Positions 43,101 to 55,600 of a DNA stretch of 64,000 nucleotides are shown piece by piece. The stretch covers positions 1,992,501 to 2,056,500 of the forward strand of contig WAEK01000006.1 of the NCBI GenBank assembly GCA_011634665.1. Direction: 5' to 3'. The stretch is from Mortierella sp. BCC40632. Taxonomy: Eukaryota; Mortierellomycota; Mortierellomycetes; Mortierellales; Mortierellaceae. Each line of letters begins with the position of its first letter. Position 1 is the stretch's first letter. The notes beneath the pieces are model-generated. The model saw only the letters and a program-made list of their open reading frames with translations, ran no database searches and was not told where the DNA came from. Both the position numbers and the translations under genes were made by a program.

Positions 43101-43640
43101 GTTTCCAGAGGTCAGTTTGACCTTCCTGGTAGTGAGGTAGCGTCGTCGCTGGGACGTTGGCACAGGACCGAAGTGTCTTGTGTCTGGTAGCGCGGACACT
43201 GACCCAGGTGATGGTGATATAAACTGTGGAAGCGCTGCTGACTGCATGGGCGACATGTATCCTGCTCCTGGGGCCCTGCCTGGCATATCAAAGTAGCCTG
43301 GTGACCGTGCAGGGTCTGAACTGTTGCCATCAAATGGGATCCGTTGGTGTTGTGGGTGGAACACACGAGGAGAGGGCATGCGGACCATTGGTTGCTGCTG
43401 TTGCTGCTGCATGTATGGAGAGACCGAGGGGCTGTGCGCTGGACTGGGACCCCTGAATGCGGAGGGGGTTGCCAGTGAAGCGTCTTGGCCGTACTCCTGT
43501 CGGATCAGTGGCGCATCATCCTCGTAAGGACTTCCCAAGCGGTTGTACCTGCCAGGAGAGGATGCAGGATGGACGTTCTGCATGGGATAGCCCAAATTGG
43601 GAGAGTTTGGGTGCGAGCGCGAGGGTGGGGGTCGTGACAT
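40134..43640 (-). CDS. Chitin synthase (class I-III type)
   Basis: Membrane glycosyltransferase that polymerises UDP-GlcNAc into cell-wall chitin. Five exons: 42900-43640, 42294-42542, 42009-42118, 41202-41898, 40134-41090, about 917 residues. The N-terminal 180 residues are Pro/Gln/Ser-rich. Then come [99 protein letters not shown], the EDR of [11 protein letters not shown], and the QRRRWLNGS product-binding motif. At least six hydrophobic segments follow, typical of the C-terminal membrane domain. Start is set at the ATG before SRPPPSRSH (43640); a 125-residue upstream frame runs through untranslated-looking sequence. It has no myosin head, so it is not class V or VII. Confidence 0.95.
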
Positions 43641-44524
43641 GGCTGACCGTACTGTTAGAGTAGAGCACAGTGGTAAAGGGTGAGATAGAGAGAATAGAGT
43701 CAAGTACGCTGGGAAATGGAATGCATCACTGGAGGAATGAAAAAAGATGAATAGGCAGATGGATGAATGGATGGAAAGATGATGAAAAAGGTAGAAGAGG
43801 TCCAGGAGTTGGAGGACATCATTGTGCCAATAGATTTGAGGTGTCAAGAGGCCTGCTGCACCCTCTCCACGCCTCCCTTGGCCACACAAAGACACAAAGA
43901 GGGCCAGCATCAGTCTGTCACTCAATTGCACCAACCTGAAAGCTGGTATAAAAATGAAGATGTCAGAGAGGCAATAGGCGCAAAATTGTGTTGGGGACCC
44001 CGTTAGAGGTGGCAAGACTGTGGGCGCTGGCCCAAAAGGGTTTCACTGGTGCCAGTGTCAACATTAGCAGTCTGATATCTGTGTGTGGCCAGGTCAAGTC
44101 AGGACCGTGTGTCAAGTTGGAATATCATCTCTCTCTTTGGAAAAACAGGATAGAACGAAAGGTTGAAGCGACACCAGTGAGTCTACTCTTGGTGAAAAAC
44201 GAGGCCAATAAGCTTGGATCCCATAGCTCAGAGGGGTGGTAGCCCCACAGCCCTTGCGACACTCTCTATGTTGCATTCACTAGGACAAGTAGCTAGGGGA
44301 GGATTGTTGCGTTGTCTAAACTGAGGAAATGGACGATAAAGATAATAAAGACATACCAAAGAGAGAGGTCAAAAAGTGGTGAAAGATCCAAGGTTTACCA
44401 GGTTGGGTCTGCTGGAGAGTAAAAAGGGGAAGTTTTTTTTTAATATAAATATATAAATATTAATGTCGCCGGCCCACCATCCTTTTTTGAAAAAGCATTT
44501 TGGTCACATCAACCAGTTTTATTG
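43641..44524. other. Intergenic region, no gene seen
   Basis: About 880 bp between the chitin synthase start and the PUF gene stop. It holds the chitin synthase 5' leader and PUF 3' end. No motif is recognised. Confidence 0.5.
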
Positions 44525-47500
44525 CTACTTTGTTGAAGACGCAGTAGAAGCGAGGAAATTTGGCTCTGCCGATGAAAACTCAACTAGTCCTGAACTGGCA
44601 CCTGTTGAGGCGGTCGGGCTAATTTCAGCGTCTTGAACTGCTGAGAATGTCGACGATCCAGAAGTGAATGGTATTGTACTTGAGCCTTTCTCTGCTGATA
44701 GTTGGGTCTCTTGCATTGCAACTATTTTATCTACCTCTAGTGATTGTTAATGGTGATGATGGGGAAGTTTATCATTAGTATGAAACTATAGAGTATTTTG
44801 ACATCAACAAATGCAGAGAAAAGTCGCCCTTGAAGACTTACTGTTAATAAGGTGTTTGCCATAAGTATATTTCTTAAGCGCTGGCAGGTGAGGTTTGATC
44901 TTGGTCACTAATTCATCACGTTGACCCCCATCAACAACATCCAGCATCTTCTGAATGACATAGTTGGCAAACTGGTCCTTCATCATCGATACAAGAGGTA
45001 GTGACAACGGTGGTGAGACTGCCGTAGCTGAAGATACTGTTGCGCTAATTAGTGTCGATTCCGATGGAACATCCGCTGGTGGCGGCAAGGATGGAGTAAT
45101 AGAAGGATCTGTCATCACTTCCTGGATCAATAGTCGCCGCTCTTCAGGCGTTCCATATGCAACGCATTTCTCAACCACGTTGCTTGCAAATTTGTGTTTG
45201 CTTAATGGAAGCACATGGCCCTTCACTCTGGATATGACCAAAGATTTTTCTTCAGTTGTTCCGCCCTCCAGGATGTGCTGTATAACATAGTTTCCATACT
45301 GGTCTTGCACCAAATTTGGGATAAATCGATCAAGTTCCTCCATCAGGGGCTACGAAATAGGGAAAGAGACAAAAGGTGTTTCGACAAATTAGGCACGTTC
45401 AATTCATCTAAAATTTGGCAGTTATTAGAGAAGCTGGTAGGCTAGACTTACCAACTTTGTCTCCAAGCAATGCTCCAGCATCCGTTGGATTACTCTGCAG
45501 CCATAGGGATGTGTTGCTAGTGCATACACCTGACCACGGAACGCCTCCATAATAAATCCAAGATGCTCTGCCGTGCAGCACTCTATGGCCTTCTGGATGA
45601 CATGGTTCCCATTCTGATCTTTGACACACTTTAGGACATGACCTCTCAGCTCGTTCACAATCTTTGACTGTGTATCTGCACCAAGATACTCGAGACCTTT
45701 CTGAACCACGCGGCAGCCATACATTTGCAATGCTAAAGAAAGGACATGGCCCTCCATCGATTTGACAAGTGCTTCACGCTGCTCGGTGTTGCCATATTCG
45801 AGAAGCTTCTGGATTACATAGTTGCCAAAGACGTCGGTCATAAGCTGAAGTGATTGGGGTATAATCTCTGGAAAAAGCGAAGCCTTTTCCTCCTCGGTTG
45901 CCACCTCAAGTTTTTGTTGAATAAAGCGCGACCCATGCTGGTCACTGCTGAATTCGACAACACACCCAGCGATATCCTAGATTGTTATTGTTAAATCGTC
46001 AATATGAGTCGAGGATATGTGGTTTGATGACTTTCTTCTAGCGACAATGTCGGACAACATGGACTTATTTGCCTTTCTTTACGCCATAAAGTATGTGAAC
46101 TTACCTTCAGTTCATATTTCTTGTTGCCTTTGTTGCTTCTAAACTCCTCCAACAGCGCACTTCGACCTCCATGACCCAAGTCTGCCTCTCCTCCTGAACT
46201 ATTACTGACTACACCATCGCTGCCTAGGCTAATCCCGATTCCGGTGATACTGGATTCCTCATTCAACTTAGTCATGGGTTGCTTTTGCAACGGAGTTGTT
46301 GTTGGTAATTGGGCAGTTGGGGTTATTGGCATAATAGGACCGGCGACGTAAGTGGTAGGCGATGCAGGTGTCTGCGAGAAGTCAGGGCCTGCAACACTTC
46401 CCCCCCGTGTGTTGCTGCTTTGGGGAAGAGGGGCTGAAGGGGAAGAAGGGTCTTCTTCTTTGGTATTAAAGAGCTGCTCAGATTTTTGACCATGTCTCTG
46501 TTTGGATTGCAAAACTGACTGCTGATTGTGGTACTGATTCTGGCCTTGATGAAATGAGTGAGTGGGTGAATGTGGCTGTGAATGTTGATGCTGGTGACTA
46601 ATAACTTGCGAATTCTGTACATATCCATGACTGCCTCCCAGACTCTGTTGTTGGTATTGCGGTTGATGTCTGGGTCGGTTATGCTTGAGCGGATACTGTG
46701 GGTGATGCTGGTGTGGATAATGTTGCTGGTGTGGATATTGTTGCTGGTGTGGATGCTGAAGAGGGTGCTGGAGGGGGTGGTAGTGACCAGGCTTAGTGGA
46801 AGAAGTATGGAATGCTTGAAGGCTATGTTGATGTTGTTGAGCCATCACTGAATGTGATTGGGTAAGAATATTCTGGAGCGCTTGTTGCTGTTGCTGTTGC
46901 TGCTGTTGCAGTTGTTGCAGTTGATTCTGTTGTAGTGGAAGATATGAGTGAGACTGTTGTTGAGTGTTTCCTGATTGAATATGAGCCCATGGCTGCTGGT
47001 GCTGCTGGAAATTGTGAGTCTGGTGTGTTTGAGCCTGAGACTTCTGTAAAAGTTGCTGCTGGTGGTGTGTGTGTCTCTTTTCCGATAGGGGAACGTTGAT
47101 TGCTCGCGCCGCTGCTCTGGCATCAGTAAGATCTAGCTCTGTACTCCTGGTTAGGCCATTGGCACCGACTTTGCCATTACCATTGTGGCTGTTAACACCT
47201 CTACTAAGTATAGTTGAGCCGAACTCCATAGAGTGAGGAGACAAAGCTCCTTCACTGTTTCCAGATGAAATTGTTGTAGATGTCGAGCGTTGGTTATTGC
47301 TGTGGCCTTGCTGCCGATGCAGTTGTTGTTGCTGTAATCTTTGACTTGATCCGGTATTCAGCACTCTTCGATCCTCCTCACTAGACTCTGCGTTTGGTGA
47401 ATGAAAGCGCGAAGGTTCATAAGTAAGATCATATCCGCGAATACCGAGAGATGCTTCATCATGTTTGGAAAACATCAAAATTATATCTAGAATGTGGTAG

Positions 47501-50464
47501 GTAGAGTTGAATTAGCTGCCATGACTTCGACGAAATGGAAATCTCTTTGAGCATAGCTATGATAATAGCCTAAGTTCTTACCATGTTTCTGGATTGAGCG
47601 AAGGTTATCCTTTGAGATTGCCACTTCCCCAATTGAGTCAGCAGCCGGATAATCTACCTCGTGCTGTGAGGACATACGGATTGCCTGGGAATCTCTATTC
47701 GCACTCCTGTGGCTATCGAAGAATGGAGAATAGGCAGTAACTGGAGTATGAAAGCTGTGGTTCCGCTGTTGGTAGAGCTGTTGCTGATGCTGTTGCTGTA
47801 CAGGCCGCTGTCTCTGTTGTTGCTTCTGAGGATTTGGAAGCATTTGTTGCCCTCTGTTTGGATGAGAGAAGCTCATATCGTTATCCTATTGATTTAGAAA
47901 TGAAAAAAAAAAAAAAAAAAAAAAGATCTAAATTTCTCAAACTTACTGGCTCAATGACCTAGTGATGCAAAGGGGCCGAAGGTCGAGAAAATGGTTTCTT
48001 ACCGTGACTGTCCCAAGCTGAAGATGTTGGAGGCTAGAGTCTATGGCTAATAGTCCTGAGTTAGAGCTGAATACGCCCTTTGCAGTCTCATCATCCATGC
48101 CAAAACCTGGTTTATGGGCTTCGATTAAGCCTACATCGCGCTCATGTCCTACAAATGTCGATGGCCTTGGTGGAGTCGAGTTCGATCGTTGGAGCGGGGC
48201 AAACTTTGAGAACTGAAGGGGCGGTAACGGCGATCGTCCGCTCATTTCATTTAGAAATGCATTGGTCCGGGTTCCGGCGTCCCCGATGATACCTGATGCT
48301 GGCATTGATCCGTCCGTGTCTAAAGGATAGGCAATTCCCCCAATTTGTTTTGTGGCTGTATTTAAACCACCAGAATTGCCACCAGCTCCACGAATCTCTC
48401 GATCATTATCTCCAAGTGCTACATCCAGAACAGATTTAACTTGAGATGTTGTCCTTGCTTCGTCATCGTGATCATTTCCAATCATGTTGTTTAAAACGCA
48501 TATCGATCCAAGGGAGTGCGTTGAGGAATCATATTGGGGATACTGCTCTCCGGGTATATTACTACCATAATCTAGGTCTCCAGTGGTTGGATTATCCTGT
48601 TGGTCGCCATGTAACACCGAGTGAACAGAAAGAGGTGATCGTACCGTTTGCCTAGGTGACAGATTTTGATGAGAATGATAGGCACTGTGGACCTGCTGTT
48701 GCTGTTGGTGCTGTTGCGTAAGAGGGCTATGGGTAGACTGAAAATGTTGGTGTTGTGAAGTATAATGAGGCGAAGCTGACCGTGAAGAATCTTGTGTATT
48801 CGCTGTAGCGGTTGGAGTGATACCCACTGCATTGTTGTTACTAAGATAGTTGCTTGGTAACGCCCAGATTTGGTGAAGCTGTTCGACAGACGAAGGAGAA
48901 CGCGCTCCAAACTGCGGAGAGGTTGGTACAGAGGCTGCGCTGCGGATAGTTCCCAGATTAGCATCCATACTCCGGGGATATCCGTATTGTCCGATCGGTG
49001 TGACCGAGCGATTGACAGAAGTTGTGCCAATGCTCTCAATACGGCGTTTTTGAAGTAAATGCGGCGATTGGGTCTCGCTTCGAATCACTGACTCGGGGGA
49101 TTTTGCTTCATGAGACATCCACAAGTATGGCGAAGACTCGGTGTTAATTGAAAGTTTTGAGCCAATGTTGAGTCCTGTCCCAGACGATGATTTTGGTGTA
49201 ACCGGGCTAAACTCCACTCGATCTATTCAGCAAAAGTGGATGTAAGAGATACATGAGGTTATATATATGAAGCCAGCAGTTGCAACGCAACAGCAGGAAG
49301 AGACACAACAGTCATTTCAACCCTACAATAGCTGGCACTAATGGCGCCAGAGACAGCTATGACAGGTCAATTTCATAATCCCAGACAACCCCTGCTGCTC
49401 GCACATGCCATTGAACCCCTCTTCCCCTTCCACACCCCGAAGATACAACCTTTCAGTAATAACTACTTTCAGTTACAACCACGTATGCCCAATAGTGTCA
49501 AAATGGACAGGGTGACTCTGTCTGGAATTCAACACCAACACACAGACAGTGCAGGCTTGTACGGCCAGCTCTCTGCTTCTCTAGATAGCGTTCTTGAGTG
49601 GCTTCGCTGCACACGAGCTATAAGAAAAAAAAAACATGAAGCGTACCTTGCCTATACACGAATTGAGCGCTTGCTTCTTCAGTAGGTGATCTTGGTGTAC
49701 CCAATCCGATTGTGGTGGTTGTAGAACCAGAGAAAAGTTGCCATGTTGAGCCGGGCGAGTAAAGTCCGTTTTTGAGTCCATGTTCTTGGTCAATATCTTC
49801 TCTTGGTGACAAAATATTGTCTGATTGTTTAACAAGGTAAGGTCCAGATGGGGGGAAATCATCTGCCATAGACGTGGCACCTGTTCTAATGGTCGAGGTA
49901 GTTCCAGTTGACGATGCGTTTACAGGGTTGTAGCGATTGATATGCGTTCCTGAAAGCGCCTGTGAGGATACGCCATGAGGAGTCAAGAACGACTCTAGGT
50001 CGAAGGTACCGCGCCCAAACCGTTCAGAAGGTTGTTGCTTTTGTCTGGGAAAGATCTGTCTGCCTTCGCCTAGGTCACCGATACCACTACCATAGACACG
50101 GCTGTTATTTGGCGGTGCAGAGTTCGATCGTGATAGAATGCCCTGGTTACTGCCGGATGATTCTGAGAATCCGTTGGCATCGTACATTCTATCCTTGAGC
50201 AGTGATACCAAAGGTTTCTATGATCGGAGGTGCAAGATTCATAAAAAAAGTCAGTGTAGGTCCATGTGAGACCGCAGACTCGCGATAAGGTAGGTCATTG
50301 CATACTACGGAGACTTGGGTCAACTCAAAACGCACCATTTGTACTGATGTTGGTTGATGAATGTTTTCATTGGTTCCTGATGCAGTAAAGAATGTTTGGT
50401 CATCACTACTCAGCCCTTCAGGGGCCAATGTTGGTCCTGTGTTCCGAAAGAGATTGTTGTTCAT
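44525..50464 (-). CDS. Pumilio-family (PUF) RNA-binding protein
   Basis: Cytoplasmic mRNA regulator that binds 3' UTRs. Eight exons: 50336-50464, 49647-50217, 48003-49222, 47582-47885, 46105-47486, 45452-45976, 44842-45349, 44525-44736; phases agree and give about 1,616 residues. The first ~1,140 residues are disordered and rich in Ser, Gln and His, with a Q10-plus run. The C-terminal PUM homology domain has eight repeats whose RNA-reading cores are SRFIQ, NYVIQ, CRVVQ, NHVIQ, CRVIQ, NYVIQ, SNVVE and NYVIQ. These match animal Pumilio, so the expected target is UGUANAUA. Repeat 7 to 8 carries a Ser/Pro-rich insertion of about 45 residues. A short acidic, Ser-rich tail follows. Confidence 0.95.
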
Positions 50465-51321
50465 CCTAATGGTAGTTGTTCAGTCGTCCTCTCTGCTCAA
50501 CTTGATGTTTCTTCCTGAAGGCAAGGCTCGGCGAACAATCCGAGCGTGCGGAGTAATAAATAAAAAATGAAGAATGAAGGTATAATGTTGAAGAGCAGGA
50601 TACGCGAAAAGAGAAGGACAAGGGATGGGGCAGATGCGACCGAGGATGCGAAAATGGGTAGGGAGGCTACGGTTGCACACGCATGGCCATCACTGGGGAG
50701 AGCAAGTGTCTGAATGCAAGCGGATTGATCGAGTCGCGCCCTGAATCCAGGATCCTATACCCAGAACCTCGTATTCCGTGTCCTGGACGGCGAAAGGTAC
50801 TCAGAGACAGCGTGGATCCTGAAAATAGTGCAATGAAATGAGAATAGAGTGATAATGGCACTCGGCAAAACTGTCTTCGATGGCAAGAGTCAAGAAAGAT
50901 GCAACACCAAGTAGTCGAAATATTCTTCTCCCACGCCCCTTCGGTCGGTCAGTCTGTCAGTCAGTCAGTCTGTCGTCAGTCAGTCTGTCTACCTGTCTGT
51001 CTGTCGTCTGTCTGTGTGTCTTTTTTTTTTTTTTTTTTTTTCTCGCGCTGTTACTGAGGACTGTTTTATTAATGGCCCGCTCGAGGGTAGGCGTGCAGCC
51101 AAACAGCTTTTCCAAGGCTTAGCCTGTCAGTCTGGCACTGTCTGTCTTCTCCTTTCTGCTTGAATCACCATCCTGCGGATCCTCCAAAAGTGATACAGTG
51201 GTCTTTCCCGAAAGACTCGAGTATGATCAATTTGCTGTGGACAGCTCAACTTCACCTCACCGCATTTCAAATGGTACGAGGGTAGGAGCACAAGAAGAGA
51301 CTTACCCGTAGATAATTCACC

Positions 51322-51372
<51 letters not shown>

Positions 51373-51536
51373 CGTGTGTGTGTGCGTGTGTGTGTTATGT
51401 TATAAAGATTGGGTCCACTGCCCTCTCCTCGTCCACTCTCTACACTGTGTGTTGATTGATCACTCTCCAACTGACCTTTGAAGTGGATGGTGATGGTTGC
51501 AGCTGCAAGTTCTCAGTTATGAGTTTCACTTAGCTA
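50465..51536. other. Intergenic region with microsatellites
   Basis: Upstream of PUF. It contains a CAGT/CTGT-type tract (about 50950-51020), a T-run (51021-51041) and a compound (CT)n-(GT)n tract (about 51326-51395). No gene is seen. Confidence 0.55.
51326..51395. repeat. Compound (CT)n-(GT)n microsatellite
   Basis: About 30 bp of CT followed by about 40 bp of GT with occasional GC interruptions. Confidence 0.9.
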
Positions 51537-52142
51537 ATGCTGAGATCCGTCTTTGGGCCAGCGTCCAGCGACTCAAGGACATCGAGCTTTGGGGAGAACA
51601 CCTATAGGATACTTTTTGTGGTCCGGGATCCTGGCCTAGCTGTCAACCTTGATCCAAACCATTCCTCCTTCAGCCAGTTCATCGCCACGACGATGAAGCA
51701 GGAGAGAGCCCCGTTGGGTTCAGCGTACATTCCCACAGTTACCCCTCCTCAAAATGAGCTATTTCTGTTTATCTTTTCTTATCCAGAGGCAAGAACCCTT
51801 CGGAAACTTGAGGTCGAGGCAACTTTTACTAAGGTATGCAAAGGACTATTGCCATCAGTTCCGTTGCGAAAACAGTAGTTCGTTCTCAAGTGGAAGTCCA
51901 TCCAAAATGCCAATGTCCTCACGGAAATTCCCAATGCCACAAGTGTCTTGGATCTGAAGTTCAGGAATGACAAGCTTCAGGCCAGTCAGGTTATCGAGGA
52001 AAAGATGATAAAGAACGCTCCACTCAGCAACAACTTCGTGAAGACATGCGTAGCCCGGAGATTACAAGGTGGAGAGATGACGGTTACACGATCACGCCAG
52101 TTCTTGTCGCCATCATTGGACTTCTTCTCTGGACTCCTATAA
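51537..52142 (+). pseudogene. Broken coding-like stretch of unknown origin
   Basis: A 113-residue frame from ATG 51537 has protein-like composition (for example ENTYRILFVVRDPGLAV and QNELFLFIFSYPEA). After a stop at 51878, coding-like sequence resumes in the same strand (WKSIQNANVLTEIPNATSV, then DLKFRNDKLQASQVIEEKM in another frame). This pattern suggests a decayed gene or a gene with an unrecognised intron. I do not recognise the family. Confidence 0.3.
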
Positions 52143-52475
52143 TATCTTCAGAAGCATATGTTGCAGCTCTGTATCAATATTTGCAATGTCCTTCTAGAAC
52201 AGCTTGAATTAAATATTTGCCATTCACAACTATTCTACTTCTGCCTTTCCACTTTCTTCCCTCTTCTCCTTTCACTATCACCTACAAGCAATTGTAGTAG
52301 GGTAAGTTGACTGCAAGGACATCAATGAGTGCGCCCTTGCATGTGCCAACGATACCCACTCACCATCCGTCGATGTGCGATTTCCTTAATAGATTCAGTA
52401 AGTGCCACCCTTCGAGCCTCTTACTCCCATCTTACGCTTCTCAGTGTATAGGAAATAGCAACAACACGATCCCTC

Positions 52476-52512
<37 letters not shown>

Positions 52513-52688
52513 AAAATGTACCTGCAGTGAACCCTGGCCCTGCTTCAGTGCGTAGACTGAGGAGTCTGATACAGCTGTTTTTAAAATATTGGGAAGAAAA
52601 ACCCATTTTGTTAGCACATTTTTGTCAGATATTTTGGCACATTTTTTGTCATTTTTTGAGTCTTGCCGCTCACCTTTGTGTATCCCTC
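52143..52688. other. Intergenic region with T-run; possible left flank of the second mobile region
   Basis: A T-run at about 52481-52506 and short imperfect direct repeats of the form GCACATTTTT(G)TCA (about 52613-52651). I looked for an inverted copy of the right-hand CATCCCAA sequence and did not find one. Confidence 0.4.
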
Positions 52689-55600
52689 TCAGAGGGAGCC
52701 CCCATGGCTCCGCATTGGGAGTTGAGGGCGGGTTTTGGATCCAGCAATTAGCGACTGGTGTTCATGTTGATATGGCCTGAAAGGTCGAATAGGCTTTCGG
52801 CCCCGCTTTGGCTTGGGACTCTTGGCCTCCTCCACCTCCATACTTTCTTCCTCCTTCTTTTCCTCCTCATCCACTTCCATATTTTTCTCAATCACCTCCT
52901 CTTTCCCCATCATTTCCTCCTCGCCGTTCTCCTCACCTAACCCCAGAGCAGTGAATCCTGCGATAGCAATGTTCATGCTCGCTTGGCCGTCCCGAGAGGC
53001 CTCACCGTGTACCCGGCCAGAAAGCCACAGCATACAGGGTTGATACACTCGACCGCACCATGGATCCGAACTATCTTGGACTTGCCATCGATCAGTCTAC
53101 GCTGGCGCGCGAGCCTCGTTTTCTGAAAACACAGGTGGCAAGTTTTCGAAGTCATAAATTCGTCAGTGATGCACACTACACTGTGCTGCCTGTGCTCCGC
53201 GCGGATCTTGGTGCCCCCTCTGCGGGCGTGGCCTCCCAAGCGTGATCCAACAGCAGATCCCGCCGCACCAACAAATCCGACATATCGCACGTCAGGCCGG
53301 GTCTTCGTGCAGTAGCCTGGGTGGCAGAACCTTGTCGATGAGTTTTTCTGAAACTCAAACCGGGAACAGCGGCTGCAATAGCCACTGTCTTTGTCGACCG
53401 AGGCCAGACCATGTGCCTGAGGTGGTAGCGATTGGATGGCACGTTCAGCTGCCTGACGCCGTACAGCACTGCAGAGTGCTGCTTGGGCCCTTCTGGAGAA
53501 AATGACCTGAGTCTTCTTGGCCTTGACGAGAGATCGGGTCTGGTTAAATTCACGCAATGTCGCCGACACCGATGCTCTGGCTGCTTGGGCAGTCTCCACA
53601 GCGCTTATTGTCGAGGCGTTTGCAAACGATGCATCTATGGAAGAAATGCTGTCTAGTGCCTGTTGTACAAGCTCATTCTTCTTGTGTTTCAAGAGATCCT
53701 GTCGGACTTGGGCGAGTTTTCGGGTCCTTGACACCTCGTTCAGTTGTCGGGCAGTGATGGTGATGGTGTCGGGCAATTTCAACGCCTTTGCCTCCTTCCG
53801 GAACTGCTTTTTCTCCTCCAGAGTTCTTGGCAAAGGTGGTGGAAGATTAATGTCGCTATCCTCCAAACCTAAAAAGAGAAGTAAGCAGAATGAGAATGGG
53901 CTTGAAATTGGCAAAACAACCATTGGTGTATTCTCTTTGCATAAACTTACTTTCCAAAACGTGGAAGCGGTTCACTGCGACCTGGATTTCGGGAATAGTT
54001 ACTGGTAAGTTTTCCGACATCTTGACCAGCCCAGGATCTTCGGCCCATGTGGCCACCACTCGAGTCCTTCCTGCTTGCGACTTTGTCCCGTGTGATGACG
54101 CCAAGTCAGAGATATCAATGCCCTTGAGGTGTGTCCTCTGCTCGACTGTGGTCCCAAGTCGAGATGGTAAGGGTCGGTTTGTTGGGGTTCATCGCAGTCT
54201 TGCTTTTAGATGAGTTAGAAGCAGTACTCTTGGCCCCGGTAAGGACCCGGGACCAATAGTTCAAAATACTTTTTTCGCTTGTGCATAAGCGTCCTCCAGC
54301 TTCATGAGCTTTTGCTCTTCGATCCGCAGTTGATACTGTTGGTCCTTGAGTTGTCCGAGCTGATGATGGCGCTCTTCCGGTGAACTCTGCTAAAAAGGCG
54401 CGTGCGGCGACAGTGCAACGTCTCCGCAAGGTGCGAACAATCTTTCTTGGATCATCCAGTGTCTTTTTCAGATCATTGATACTCGATTTTGTTGTGTCGA
54501 TCTTGGCCTCGACCTCCTCCTTCGTGAGACCACATTGTACGAATGCTCGCTTCCATCGACCAGTGTCTACAGTGCCTCTGGTAACTTTGATTTTGTGCTC
54601 ATATGTGCTGACGACAGGTTGCCGTGTGCCACCGGCAGGGATCTGCGGACCAGAGAGCTGAATCATGCCTTTGTTGATGTACACCATGCTACAATGAGAG
54701 AGAAAGCGTGTGAGTGTAAAAGTTAATTGGACTGCTCGTAACAAGAGAGAACGTGCTCAGAGTAATAAAAAAAGATCTCGGTGCATACCGTTTGCCAAAC
54801 CTGAAACCGTGGTCCACACAGGCCTTTTCTATCTTGTGCCAGTCAAAGAACGATTTGAATACCTGGGACTTGTTCGACTCTGGGCTTGTGACATTCTGAA
54901 CATTGGTGAGAGACTGTCCCTGGACGTCTAAAATATCAAAATGGCCTGCCTTCTTGTTGCATAGTGTCTCGAATAGCTGTTGTGCGCCTAGAATAAGGCC
55001 ATGAAGGCTTCCTGTCGCCATGTGCGGGCAAATCTTGCGTGCGTAATCCTTATGACCCAATAATCCAAGTATTGCATTTGAGATTAAGATCAGAGGCGCG
55101 TCGAGTGCAACATGTTGAGTGTGTGGACGGTAATTCCCTTCGACTGGACCTTTGTATCGCTTAGGGACGTAAGGTCGGAGGCAATTAACGATTCTCGTTA
55201 CTACGGAGAGCTCTTTGTCGGTAAAATCCTTGTCTTCAAAGGCAGATTCACGGACATGCTCAAGGGAGTAGTTAGTCCTGGTCGACGGCGACTCCAATAA
55301 GACTTTAGCTAATGCCTGTAGCGATGCGAGGCGTTTGCGATCTGGCTCCGTGACTTTTTTGTGTCAACAGCGGTCGGGTTTGCGAGGATACTAGGTGCTT
55401 CGACATCCATGAGCTGGTCTTGTGCAACTTGCATGTCAAACTCAAGCATCTTGAGCTCATATTCACCATCCAGATCACTCGGTTCTTGCTCGTCCAACTC
55501 TTCCAACTCTTGTTTGTCAAGCATGTCTTCGTCAGTAGTCATTTCGGGCATCGGCGGTAGAGGCTTGATTAGTGATGTGTCGCCCCCCGCTCGGTGCAGT

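Noticed and set aside
43641..44015. N-terminal extension of chitin synthase
   Set aside because: The upstream frame is Leu/Phe/Ser-rich, pyrimidine-biased leader sequence; the ATG at 43640 begins the expected Pro/Gln-rich N-terminus.
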